A stretch of 64,000 nt of DNA from positions 1,426,001 through 1,490,000 of the forward strand of contig OZ243045.1 of NCBI GenBank assembly GCA_965212125.1, read 5' to 3'. Shown one piece after another: positions 26,978 through 34,789 of this stretch (position 1 is its first letter; each line of letters begins with the position of its first letter). The stretch comes from CAYRJD01 sp965212125 (lineage in GTDB: Bacteria > Actinomycetota > Acidimicrobiia > Acidimicrobiales > Poriferisodalaceae). The translations under genes were made by a program, and so were the position numbers. A model generated the notes under the pieces. It was not told the DNA's origin. It saw nothing but the letters and a program-made list of their open reading frames with translations, and ran no database searches.

Positions 26978-27949
26978 GTGATGCCCGAAATAATGAGTGC
27001 GATGGCGGCGGGGCATAGCTACGTGGACGTCGCCACTGGCGTGCGCCTTGACGCTTGGTATCCGTTTGCGCCGCTGACAAGCAACCAAAAAAACAAGACC
27101 GAAAGCGCCGAGTTCGCTGGCTATGCGCCGCCCGAACCGCCCGTGCGTTCCTGTCTGGCCGAGCAGCTCGGCATCATCGCGGGCGAACAGATCACCACCA
27201 CAATTGCCGACCTCACGCAGCCGCCCACCGACCTGGCTGACGCCTACCTGCGCCTGCACATGCTTAGTCGCTGTGAGATTGCGCCAAATGAAACGAACCT
27301 TGACGGCATCTTCGGCCTGCTGACGAACTGCGCTTGGACTAGCGCTGGTCCGGTTCTGCCCGGCGATGTCAACCGACTGCGCATGGCGGCGGCCAAGGAG
27401 AGTGAGCCGGTGACGGTGAGCGGCGTTGACAAGTTTCCCCGCATGGTTGATTACGTGATCCCGACCGGCGTGCGCATAGCCGATGCCGACCGGGTGCGAC
27501 TGGGTGCGCATCTGGCCGAAGGCACCACCGTCATGCACGAGGGGTTTGTGAATTTCAACGCGGGCACGCTCGGGCCGGCGATGGTGGAGGGGCGCATTTC
27601 TGCCGGAGTGGCGGTCGGGGCGAACAGCGACCTGGGCGGCAGCGCTTCAACCATGGGCACGCTCAGCGGTGGCGGCACGGAGAAGGTTTCGATCGGCGAG
27701 AACTGCCTGCTGGGGGCGAACTCGGGGATCGGTATTTCGCTGGGTGATCACTGCACCGTGGAGGCGGGGCTGTATGTAACCGCCGGCAGTCGGGTGACTT
27801 TGCCCGACGGGTCAGTGGTGCGGGGGCGTGACATTTCGGGCAGATCGGGGATGTTGCTGATTCGCAACAGCGAGACCGGTGCGATTGAGTTGCGAGTGTC
27901 GGACCCGGATCGCTGGGGCGGCATTAATGAGGAGCTGCATCAGAACTAG
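26978..27949 (+). CDS. dapD: 2,3,4,5-tetrahydropyridine-2,6-dicarboxylate N-succinyltransferase
   Basis: It catalyses the succinylation step of the diaminopimelate/lysine pathway, feeding peptidoglycan and lysine synthesis. The 323-aa product has the long N-terminal part typical of actinobacterial DapD, and the left-handed beta-helix with MVEGRISAGVAVGANSDLGG, GENCLLGANSGIGISLGD and VYVTAG-like turns (LYVTAGSRVTLPDG). GTG 26978 is followed at once by ATG 26981, which may be the real start. An inverted repeat lies just upstream. Confidence 0.93.
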   Translation: MMPEIMSAMAAGHSYVDVATGVRLDAWYPFAPLTSNQKNKTESAEFAGYAPPEPPVRSCLAEQLGIIAGEQITTTIADLTQPPTDLADAYLRLHMLSRCEIAPNETNLDGIFGLLTNCAWTSAGPVLPGDVNRLRMAAAKESEPVTVSGVDKFPRMVDYVIPTGVRIADADRVRLGAHLAEGTTVMHEGFVNFNAGTLGPAMVEGRISAGVAVGANSDLGGSASTMGTLSGGGTEKVSIGENCLLGANSGIGISLGDHCTVEAGLYVTAGSRVTLPDGSVVRGRDISGRSGMLLIRNSETGAIELRVSDPDRWGGINEELHQN

Positions 27950-28026
27950 CGGCGATGGCGCGGGCGGGCTCGCAGGCTCACAGACTCGACCAAGACGTTC
28001 GGCCAAGACAATCGGCAAGGGGAAAC

Positions 28027-28407
28027 ATGAGCAATCAAGACATGAGAAACAAGGCCTGGCGACCGCTAAGCGCGGAAATCATTGCGACCTTGCCGGCGCA
28101 GCTCGGTGTGTTTCAAGTTGCGAGCCCTGAGGGTGAAGTGCTGGCGATTGGGTACGCCGGGGCGACGCATCCGTTCGGCATGCGCACCGCGCTCAGTCAA
28201 GAAGCCGAGCGACTGAGCGGATTGGGCGAGCTAAGTGAGCCAGCCAAGCCAGACAGCGGCGCGGCGCAGTTTCGGCTGGAATACACATCTAACTATCGGA
28301 GTCGCTGGAATGAACTGTTGATGCTTCACGTAGCCGAGTTCGGCGAACTGCCTCCGGCGCAGGCTGAGCGGCCAAGCCGAATCGGTCGCCTGCAACCTGC
28401 GAGCTGA
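28027..28407 (+). CDS. Conserved hypothetical small protein
   Basis: The 126-aa protein starts at ATG 28027, with AAGGGGAA upstream. It reads GVFQVASPEGEVLAIGYAGATHPFGMRTALSQEAERL, then FRLEYTSNYRSRWNELLMLHVAEFGELPPA. The pattern (short beta hairpin, GYAG, Arg- and Tyr-rich second half) is reminiscent of small GIY-YIG-like folds, but the catalytic set is not clear and I do not assign a function. It lies between dapD and an acyl-CoA dehydrogenase. Confidence 0.65.
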   Translation: MSNQDMRNKAWRPLSAEIIATLPAQLGVFQVASPEGEVLAIGYAGATHPFGMRTALSQEAERLSGLGELSEPAKPDSGAAQFRLEYTSNYRSRWNELLMLHVAEFGELPPAQAERPSRIGRLQPAS

Positions 28408-28448
28408 CCGCCTCCCCACCGCCCGCACTGGAACCACCGCACCGCACT

Positions 28449-28491
28449 ATGAGCCCAACCATGAGCCCAACACCATGAGCCCAACACCATG
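28449..28491 (+). repeat. Tandem repeat of start-codon segments before the acyl-CoA dehydrogenase
   Basis: ATGAGCCCAAC occurs at 28449, 28461 and 28475, each followed at 12-14 bp by the next ATG, and the real start is the fourth ATG at 28489. The third copy opens a five-codon frame (M-S-P-T-P) whose TGA overlaps the real start as ATGA. This could give short upstream peptides and coupled initiation. Confidence 0.7.
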
Positions 28492-29655
28492 AACTTCTCT
28501 CTCACCGACGAACAGCAGCTAATCGTTGATTCCGTGCGCCGATTCGTGACCGAAGAAATCGTGCCGCTTGAGGCCGACCTTGATCCCGATGCAGGCGAAC
28601 TAGACCCAACCGACACCGAACGCCTAAAAACACTGACACGTGAGATGGGTTTCTACGGCATTGACATCCCGGCCGAATACGGCGGGCCGGGGCTGGACAC
28701 CATCACCCAGGCGCTCATGGCGATCGAGATGAGCAAGCATCGGGCCGGCCTTTACAACCCGTGCTATGGGGTGTTTGGCGGTGCGGGGCTGGCGCAGCTT
28801 TACGAGGCGACCGAAGAGCAAAAGCAGCGCTGGCTTTATCCGACTTTGCGAGGCGAGAAGTCGGGCTGCTTTGCTTTGACTGAGCCGTCCGGCGGCAGCG
28901 ATCCGGCGCGCGCCATTCGCACCAAGGCCTATCAAGACGGGGCGGAATGGGTAATCAACGGGTCGAAGCTCTACATCTCCGGCGCCGACAAGGCCAACTA
29001 TGCGTTGTTGTTCGCCCGCACCTCCGACGACCCGGGGCGCAACGGAGTAACGGCGTTCATCGTCGACACCGACACGCCAGGATTCAACGTGCGCCGGGTG
29101 GTGCACACGCTGCGGGCGACCCGCTATGCGACGGAGCTTGAACTGGTTGATCTGCGGGTGCCTGGCGACAACGTGCTGGGCGAGGTGAACGGCGGATTTT
29201 CCATTGCCAACGATCGGCTGAGCCGACAGCGGATTCCGTATGCGGCGGGTTGTTTGGGACCGGCGATCGTGGCGCAGGAGATGGCGATTGATTGGGCGAA
29301 GAGCCGTGAGACTTTCGGGTCGCTGCTAGCGGAGAAGCAGGCGGTGCAGTGGATGATCGTGGACAACGAGATTGACATTCGCCACGCTCGCTGGTGTGTG
29401 TTGGATGCGGCTATGAAGGCTGACGCAGGCGAGCGCTTTCGCACCGAGGCGGCGATGGCGAAGCTGGTGGCGAGCGAGGCGGCGGGTCGGGTGGTGGATC
29501 GGGCGATTCAGATTCACGGCGGGATTGGCGTGACGAAGGACTTGCCGCTGGAGCGCTGGTATCGCGAGCTGCGCATCCGCCGCATTGGAGAAGGACCGAG
29601 CGAGGTGCAGCGCCTGATAATGGCGCGCGACATCTTGGGTGGGAGCTTTAAGTAG
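28489..29655 (+). CDS. Acyl-CoA dehydrogenase
   Basis: The 388-aa FAD enzyme introduces the alpha-beta double bond in acyl-CoA. It has the domain order of the family: N-terminal helices, FALTEPSGGSD and ISGADKANYALLFAR in the middle domain, and a C-terminal part with QIHGGIGVTKDLPLERWYRE and IGEGPSEVQRL, where the Glu of EGPSE is the expected base. It is followed 37 bp later by a CoA-transferase gene on the same strand, forming a probable degradation operon. Confidence 0.93.
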   Translation: MNFSLTDEQQLIVDSVRRFVTEEIVPLEADLDPDAGELDPTDTERLKTLTREMGFYGIDIPAEYGGPGLDTITQALMAIEMSKHRAGLYNPCYGVFGGAGLAQLYEATEEQKQRWLYPTLRGEKSGCFALTEPSGGSDPARAIRTKAYQDGAEWVINGSKLYISGADKANYALLFARTSDDPGRNGVTAFIVDTDTPGFNVRRVVHTLRATRYATELELVDLRVPGDNVLGEVNGGFSIANDRLSRQRIPYAAGCLGPAIVAQEMAIDWAKSRETFGSLLAEKQAVQWMIVDNEIDIRHARWCVLDAAMKADAGERFRTEAAMAKLVASEAAGRVVDRAIQIHGGIGVTKDLPLERWYRELRIRRIGEGPSEVQRLIMARDILGGSFK

Positions 29656-29692
29656 TGGCAGTGGGTGGCGTGGCGAGTGGTGGCACAGGCTA

Positions 29693-30901
29693 ATGAACTC
29701 GCTAAAAAGCGACCGCCCACTGCCGCTACCGCTACCGCTGACGGGCGTGACCGTGCTTGACCTGGGGCAGATCTACCAAGGCCCTTACGCGGGGTTTTTG
29801 TTGGCGATGGCGGGAGCGCGCGTGGTGAAAATAGAGCCGCCGCAAGGCGAGCCGCTGCGAGCCCGCGGCGCTTCGCTGCCGTATGCCTTGCTGAACTCGT
29901 GCAAGGAGTCGATCACACTTGATCTAAAGCAGCCCGCCGGGCGAGAGGTGTTCTTGAAGCTCGCTCGCAAAGCCGACGTGGTGATCTGCAACTTTGCGCC
30001 AGGCGTGCCGGAGCGGTTGGGCATTGACGCCGAGTCCTTGTGGCAGGTGAATCCGAAGCTGGTGTTCGCGCACGCCAGTGGCTACGGGTTGAGCGGCCCG
30101 GACACCAACCGCACCGCCATGGACATCACCATGCAAGCCCACATGGGGCCGTTGGGCATCACCGGCTATTCCGATCGGCCGCCCGTGAAGTCGGGTGCGC
30201 CATTCGTTGATTTCTTGGGCGGCACGCATCTTTACGGGGCGGTTGCGACTGCGCTGTTTGAGGTAGCTCGCACCGGGGTGGGGCGGATGGTGGAGACGTC
30301 GATGGCGGAGGCGACTTTTTTCACTCTCACATCCAGCCTTCAGCAGTGGCACGTCGGCGGTGGCGTCACACCTCGCACCGCCAACAAGCATGCGGCATTG
30401 GGCGTGGCGCCGTATGACGTGTACGAATGCAGCGATGGGTATGTGGCGCTGATAGTCGTAACGAACCGGCAGTGGCGAGCCGTGGTGGAGGCGATGGGGC
30501 GCGAAGACTTGCTGACTGACGAGCGGCTCAAGGACAACGTGGGGCGAGCGCAGCACATGGCGGAGGTGGATGCGCTGGTGGGCGACTGGACGAACGGCAA
30601 GACACGGGCGCAGGTGGTGGCGGCGTTCGGTGAGGCGGGGGTGCCGGTGGCTGAGGTGCGAGAGGTGGATGAGGTTGTGCGCGACCCGCATTTGATTGAG
30701 CGGGAGTTTCTGCACTGGATTGACGACGAAGAGTTGGGCGAGGTGCCGCTGGCCAATGCGCCGATCCGCTGGCACGGGTCGCAGCTGCGAGAGCTAGAGC
30801 GCTTCGCACCGAAGGGCGCCGACAACGAGACGGTGCTCAATGAGCTTGCCGGGTTGGGCCCGGATGAAGTGGCAGAGCTAGCCGCAAGCAAGGTGATCTA
30901 G
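29693..30901 (+). CDS. CaiB/BaiF family CoA-transferase
   Basis: This class III CoA-transferase (402 aa) starts at ATG 29693 with a weak AGG upstream. It has VTVLDLGQIYQGPYAGFLLA, ARVVKIEPPQGE, ESITLDLKQP, ASGYGLSGPD and the catalytic region RMVETSMAEATFF, where the usual VDVSMxDA aspartate appears replaced by Glu. The N-terminus carries a small Pro-Leu repeat (PLPLPLPL) from a CTACCG microsatellite. It probably works with the preceding acyl-CoA dehydrogenase. Confidence 0.87.
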   Translation: MNSLKSDRPLPLPLPLTGVTVLDLGQIYQGPYAGFLLAMAGARVVKIEPPQGEPLRARGASLPYALLNSCKESITLDLKQPAGREVFLKLARKADVVICNFAPGVPERLGIDAESLWQVNPKLVFAHASGYGLSGPDTNRTAMDITMQAHMGPLGITGYSDRPPVKSGAPFVDFLGGTHLYGAVATALFEVARTGVGRMVETSMAEATFFTLTSSLQQWHVGGGVTPRTANKHAALGVAPYDVYECSDGYVALIVVTNRQWRAVVEAMGREDLLTDERLKDNVGRAQHMAEVDALVGDWTNGKTRAQVVAAFGEAGVPVAEVREVDEVVRDPHLIEREFLHWIDDEELGEVPLANAPIRWHGSQLRELERFAPKGADNETVLNELAGLGPDEVAELAASKVI

Positions 30902-30942
30902 GATTAGCCAAGCAAACAAATGAACACTTAGGGGGAAGTTAA

Positions 30943-32097
30943 GTGGCTGATTCGTTTGTAGTTCTGGATTGTGAGACCACTGGTCTGGGCAAGCATGACC
31001 GCGTGGTGGAGATCGCTGCGGTAGTGCTTGAAGGGCCGAAACTTGAGATCGTTGATGAGTTCGACACTCTGGTGAACCCTGAGCGAGACACTGGCCCGGT
31101 TCACATCCACGGCGTCACTGCTTCGATGGTGGAGCTGGCTCCGACCTTCTCAGAGATCGCTGGCGCGCTGGCAGACGTTCTTCACGACAGGGTCGTCGTG
31201 GCTCACAACCTGAACTTTGACACCCGGATGCTCGGCTATGAGTTCTCTCGGATTGAAGGAGACTTTGACTTCGGCGCTGGCGTCTGCACCTTACGTGCAA
31301 CTAACAAGGCCCTGCCTGCAGCTTGCGAGCACTTCAGCATCCGAAGCGAGGGCGAATACCACCGGGCGCTGACCGATGCGCGAGCCACCGCCCAGCTGCT
31401 GCGCGCGGCGGTGTCATCGCCGGCTGGTGACGCATGCCGATTCGATCTCCTAACGGCACCAGCCATCACGACAGTTCGCAGAGAATTTGTGGGCGAAGAA
31501 GACTGCGGCTTTTTGTGCCGCTCGCTTGGCTCAATGAGCTACCCAACCGATGACAACGCTGAGGCCGAGTATCTGAACATGCTCGACTGGTGCCTAGATG
31601 ACGCAGTCATCACAAGCGAAGAGTGGGCGGAAATGACGGGACTGGCGAATGAGCTAGGGCTGTCAGGGCAGGAAACCGACGAGCTACATGAGAGATATTT
31701 TCATGCCCTAGTTACCAACGCTGAGCGCGACGGGATAATTACGAAAGCGGAAAACGCGACCTTGTCGATGGTCGCAAACGCGCTTCACATCAGCGATCTT
31801 GTAGTTATTCCTGAGATCACCGAAGCCCCTGCCATGCCAGATCTGGAAAAAGGCATGGGGGTTTGCTTTACCGGGAGCGTTGTGGTGGACGGCGAGCAGC
31901 TAAAGCGGGAGGCTCTAGAGGCCATCGCTGACAAGAGCGGCCTTCGCCCGCTTGGTTCGGTAACAAAGAAGCATTGTGATTTGTTGGTGGCAGCCGATGT
32001 GTCATCGGCGTCTGGCAAAGCCGCCACCGCACGAAAATTCGGCATCCCGGTTGTTTCGGTGGCAGATTTCTTGGAAGCCGCAAGCGAGCTGGATTAG
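30943..32097 (+). CDS. DEDDh exonuclease fused to a TerB-like region and a BRCT domain
   Basis: The 384-aa protein has three parts. Residues 1-160 form a DnaQ-like 3'-5' exonuclease with D9, E11 (LDCETTG), D93 (NFDTRML) and H140/D145 (HRALTDA), the complete DEDDh set. Residues about 205-285 are helical and acidic and look like a TerB-type domain. Residues about 304-384 form a BRCT domain (GVCFTGSVV...LGSVTKKHCDLLVAAD...SGKAATARKFGIPVV). GTG 30943 follows GGGGGA by about 7 nt. A role in DNA repair or defence is inferred; it borders the repeat-marked accessory island. Confidence 0.85.
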   Translation: MADSFVVLDCETTGLGKHDRVVEIAAVVLEGPKLEIVDEFDTLVNPERDTGPVHIHGVTASMVELAPTFSEIAGALADVLHDRVVVAHNLNFDTRMLGYEFSRIEGDFDFGAGVCTLRATNKALPAACEHFSIRSEGEYHRALTDARATAQLLRAAVSSPAGDACRFDLLTAPAITTVRREFVGEEDCGFLCRSLGSMSYPTDDNAEAEYLNMLDWCLDDAVITSEEWAEMTGLANELGLSGQETDELHERYFHALVTNAERDGIITKAENATLSMVANALHISDLVVIPEITEAPAMPDLEKGMGVCFTGSVVVDGEQLKREALEAIADKSGLRPLGSVTKKHCDLLVAADVSSASGKAATARKFGIPVVSVADFLEAASELD

Positions 32098-32108
32098 CGG
32101 CCGCTTTC

Positions 32109-32164
32109 AGGGCGGTCTTTGACGGCGGACATTGACGGCGGATATTTCGTTGCCAGCGGTGGCG
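32109..32164 (+). repeat. Island direct repeat, copy A (diverged)
   Basis: Copy A lies just after the exonuclease stop. Its first part (AGGGCGGTCTTTGACGGCG) matches the start of copies B and C with few changes, and its last part at 32145-32162 (TTTCGTTGCCAGCGGTGG) matches copy C in 16 of 18 bases. A short internal duplication separates the two parts. Confidence 0.6.
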
Positions 32165-32211
32165 TAGCACACGAACAGCGGACAACCCGCTTGCGACCTC
32201 TGTTGTCGTTT

Positions 32212-32616
32212 CTAATCGGAACCGGGAACTGCGGGTGCGCTCAACAACCAGCCAGCTAGATCTTTAACGCCGCCTGTGTATTTATACACACGGCCTTCGT
32301 GAGCCCCCAACCAAGTGAGGTCAGAAGTGGCTGCTAAATCACTGATTCGCGTGTTTTTGGGATATGCGAGAGCGACCCCGTCATACCCATAATCGGCATC
32401 TTCTATTCGTCTAAAAAACACATCGTCGAGATCTTCGTTGCCCCTTCTGACCTCTATCGGTATCTGGTTGCCCTTAACACTCGCGACAATGTCAACACGA
32501 CCACCGCCACTTTCTCCTTCATCCATTTCGCACTTGACATCTACTCCAAGTCTGCGGATAAGACGTGCCAACTCTTCATTGAGTTGGGTTTCATGCGGAA
32601 CATTTTGATTTGCCAA
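32212..32616 (-). CDS. Small PD-(D/E)XK-like protein, unknown
   Basis: This 134-aa protein starts at TTG with AGGAG about 9 nt upstream. The segment GGGRVDIVASVKGNQIPIEV has D42 and E55 in the spacing of the PD-(D/E)XK nuclease core, but the expected Lys is Arg (E55-V-R57), so it may be a variant or inactive nuclease. The rest (DADYGYDGVALAYP) fits a Holliday-junction-resolvase/restriction-like fold. It lies alone between repeat copies A and B, antiparallel to its neighbours. Confidence 0.65.
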   Translation of the reverse strand: MANQNVPHETQLNEELARLIRRLGVDVKCEMDEGESGGGRVDIVASVKGNQIPIEVRRGNEDLDDVFFRRIEDADYGYDGVALAYPKNTRISDLAATSDLTWLGAHEGRVYKYTGGVKDLAGWLLSAPAVPGSD

Positions 32617-32840
32617 TTTGCTGCTCTCCTGCTAGAGAAATAAGACACATCCCGCATCCACAGCTAGCCATCAACAGCAACCGATCGCGTTGGTGCGCGC
32701 ACCTTCACGTGAAGTGGCAACTGCGTTGCCACTCTAGATTTCGATTCTCGCTAATCCTCAACTAAGGGGCAAGATGTAATCCGCATCATACCAGATGCGG
32801 CGCGGGGCTGGGCTGGCACCGAGCTTGGGACCGTGTTGTG

Positions 32841-32884
32841 GCTAGGGGCAGTCTTTGACGACGGCGTTTCTTCGTCGGCGGTGG
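32841..32884 (+). repeat. Island direct repeat, copy B
   Basis: Copy B shares an exact 23-bp core with copy C (32841-32863 and 34709-34731). Over 45 aligned positions the two differ by four substitutions and one gap. B lies 120 bp before abiEi and C overlaps the abiEii stop codon, so the pair exactly brackets the toxin-antitoxin module as direct repeats. Confidence 0.85.
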
Positions 32885-32916
32885 CTGGGTGAGCGCCTCT
32901 CGTCTATTGTCAAAAA

Positions 32917-32997
32917 CTGCGGCTTTGCGTAGATTTTCAGTTTAAAATGCAACTGAGTGACAATAATGTTGTCAGCTAGATACATTTTGATTAGTAT
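32917..32997 (+). promoter_or_regulatory. abiE promoter with overlapping operator; leaderless start
   Basis: TTGTCA (32969-32974) and TAGTAT (32992-32997), 17 bp apart, form a good promoter. The GTG start of abiEi at 33004 is seven bases after the -10 box, so the transcript is probably leaderless. The -35 box is one arm of the perfect dyad TGACAA-N5-TTGTCA (32958-32974), and a further TTGTCA half-site lies at 32917. AbiEi antitoxins are known to repress their own promoter through inverted repeats, which suits this layout. Confidence 0.7.
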
Positions 32998-33003
32998 TTA
33001 TAC

Positions 33004-33816
33004 GTGGAACTAGCTTCAACGACAACGATGGATCTGCGTCCAAGGCGGATTACCAGATCCGTCGCGCCCGTACTCCAAGAACTTGAATCCCGTAGGCCTC
33101 TCATCGTCACTCGTGAGCTGCTGGGCGCGATTTTGGGTGAGGTGGACTCGCACCTCACGGCAACCACCGCCGCCAGCCGGCTACTACAACAAGGCTGGTT
33201 TCTACCGCTACGCACCCGGGGTGCCTGGGAATTTGTCCCCGGCGAGGTAGCTGGGCGTCTTCACTCGGGCGAAAGTTTTATAGAGCTGCGCGCCCAGATC
33301 GCCAAAGACCCGCAGGCTCCAGTCGCCGTGGCTTTCATGTCGGCGGTTTGGGAGCTTGGGCACGCCAATCACCAACCCACCGTCCAGACGTTCGCACATA
33401 AGCCAGACTGGAATCCCCCAAGGGCTCTCGCCGACTATGTCGCTGTGAGCTATGACTGGCGCTTGCCCTGCGTTGACCGCGGCGGCATTCCGGTGTGGCA
33501 GCCAGCCACAGCCATTGTTGCAATGGCCACTCTGCCGAGATTCCAGCATGACTGGAGCAACGCTGATGAGTGGCTGCCTAGGACGCTGGACGCTGCTGAT
33601 CAGCAAGGCATTATGCGAGAGGCGCACGGACGCTCAACCGCAGCGCTGGCCCGTTTGGGGTATCTGGCCGAATGGGGTGGCGATCACTTGACCGCGGCTA
33701 GTATCAGATCACAGCTTCCAACAAAACTTCCAGTTACTTATCTGGGGCCACGCAGCGTCCGTGGCAAATGGAACAAAAAGTGGAGGCTGTATGACTCGGT
33801 GCTTCCTATGCGGTGA
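33004..33816 (+). CDS. abiEi: AbiEi-family antitoxin and autoregulator
   Basis: The 270-aa product resembles the type IV toxin-antitoxin antitoxin AbiEi: an N-terminal winged-helix region (residues about 20-80, RSVAPVLQELESRRPLIVTRELL...LLQQGWFLPLRTRGAWEFVPG) and a longer C-terminal domain that opposes the toxin. It is followed 15 bp later by the AbiEii nucleotidyltransferase. The promoter dyad upstream suggests autoregulation. The junction with the toxin gene repeats TGCGGTGAT on either side, so the stop (CGGTGA) and the next start (CGGTGATC) lie in duplicate sequence. Confidence 0.85.
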   Translation: MELASTTTMDLRPRRITRSVAPVLQELESRRPLIVTRELLGAILGEVDSHLTATTAASRLLQQGWFLPLRTRGAWEFVPGEVAGRLHSGESFIELRAQIAKDPQAPVAVAFMSAVWELGHANHQPTVQTFAHKPDWNPPRALADYVAVSYDWRLPCVDRGGIPVWQPATAIVAMATLPRFQHDWSNADEWLPRTLDAADQQGIMREAHGRSTAALARLGYLAEWGGDHLTAASIRSQLPTKLPVTYLGPRSVRGKWNKKWRLYDSVLPMR

Positions 33817-33831
33817 TTTGCCGCGTGTGCG

Positions 33832-34713
33832 GTGATCACTAACTCGATTCTCACTCGCCATTTCGGCGGGAAGAGCAACATGCGAGATTCCGCCTTGCTC
33901 GATGTCGCACAGGACTACGCCCTCTGCTACTTAGCCCAGCAAGAAGTCTTTAGTTTTGGTGTGGTATTCAAAGGTGGCACCTCCCTGCGGAAATACCGGG
34001 CAGGCAACAAGGGCAGATTTTCTACAGATCTTGACTTCGCAGCTCCGGACGCTGCAGCGGGTGAGCTAGTTCTTGATGTTCTTGATGGGGCATCAATCCA
34101 TGACGTGGACTTTGCTGTCGTTAGCCGCAACCGCTATGGAGGCGGAATCCTTGACATAGACACGCCGCTAGGCAAACCCAAGATTGCTGCCACTGTTGAT
34201 ATCTCTACCAGGCCTCTATGGCTGCCAGCAGAAATGGCTACGCCGCAAGAGCTTGCTATCCACGCCCATTACGAATTCACGATGCCCGAGCTACCGGTGC
34301 CCGCTCTTGAGGAAGCGCTGGCAGAGAAACTCGCTGCTTGGTATCGCCGCAAAAAGGAGCGCGATTTGTACGACCTCTACTGGTACAGCCAAAGACCGTT
34401 GAATGAGCCGTTGCTGCGACGCCTGTTTGTGCTCAAAGTGTGGAATGACACCGTTGTTGATGAGTTGAACAGAGGCCCTATTGCCCCTACCAGATTGCTG
34501 GAGCCGATAAGGGCTGAGGGAGTAAGAGCGGAAAGCATCGGGCTGTTAACCCAACCTGTAGAGGTCAGCAAATGGCTTGCGACGGTGCAGAGCCGGTATC
34601 GCTTTATTACTGAATTTGACGATGTGGAGTCGCAGATCGCACTTTGCAGTCCTCGTGATCACTACTGGGTTCAGCAGTTGGCAGATGAGTTGCCGAAGTG
34701 GGGTGCTAGCTAG
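33832..34713 (+). CDS. abiEii: AbiEii/AbiGii-family nucleotidyltransferase toxin
   Basis: This 293-aa toxin has all four conserved motifs of the AbiEii nucleotidyltransferases: KGGTSLRK (residues 47-54) with STDLDF (64-69), the central beta strand IAATVDIS, EEALAEKLAAW (K166) and RDLYDLYW (177-184). Such toxins stop growth and give abortive infection against phages. Start is GTG 33832. Its TAG stop lies inside repeat copy C. All key residues are present, so it should be active. Confidence 0.92.
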   Translation: MITNSILTRHFGGKSNMRDSALLDVAQDYALCYLAQQEVFSFGVVFKGGTSLRKYRAGNKGRFSTDLDFAAPDAAAGELVLDVLDGASIHDVDFAVVSRNRYGGGILDIDTPLGKPKIAATVDISTRPLWLPAEMATPQELAIHAHYEFTMPELPVPALEEALAEKLAAWYRRKKERDLYDLYWYSQRPLNEPLLRRLFVLKVWNDTVVDELNRGPIAPTRLLEPIRAEGVRAESIGLLTQPVEVSKWLATVQSRYRFITEFDDVESQIALCSPRDHYWVQQLADELPKWGAS

Positions 34714-34753
34714 GGGCAGTCTTTGACGACGAGCGTTTCTTTGCCAGCGATGG
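34709..34753 (+). repeat. Island direct repeat, copy C
   Basis: Begins GCTAGGGGCAGTCTTTGACG and contains the abiEii TAG stop at 34711-34713. It matches copy B in 40 of 45 aligned positions and copy A in two blocks. It marks the right end of the accessory island; ordinary metabolic genes resume after it. Confidence 0.85.
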
Positions 34754-34789
34754 TGATGATCTTGACGATGCTCAGCCCCGCGAAAACGC

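Larger units (their letters stand above)
32617..33003. other. Intergenic region with palindromes, repeat copy B and the abiE promoter
   Basis: No gene is seen. It contains the palindrome TTCACGTGAA (32704-32713) adjoining a perfect hairpin AGTGGCAA/TTGCCACT (32713-32733), a second perfect hairpin CCGCATC/GATGCGG (32781-32800), repeat copy B and an AT-rich promoter segment before abiEi. The hairpins could be terminators, operators or recombination structures; nothing distinguishes these options here. Confidence 0.6.

Noticed and set aside
32109..34753. Integron attC sites
   Set aside because: The repeats show no clear attC-type paired core sites and no integrase gene is in the window; only the cassette-like layout is similar.
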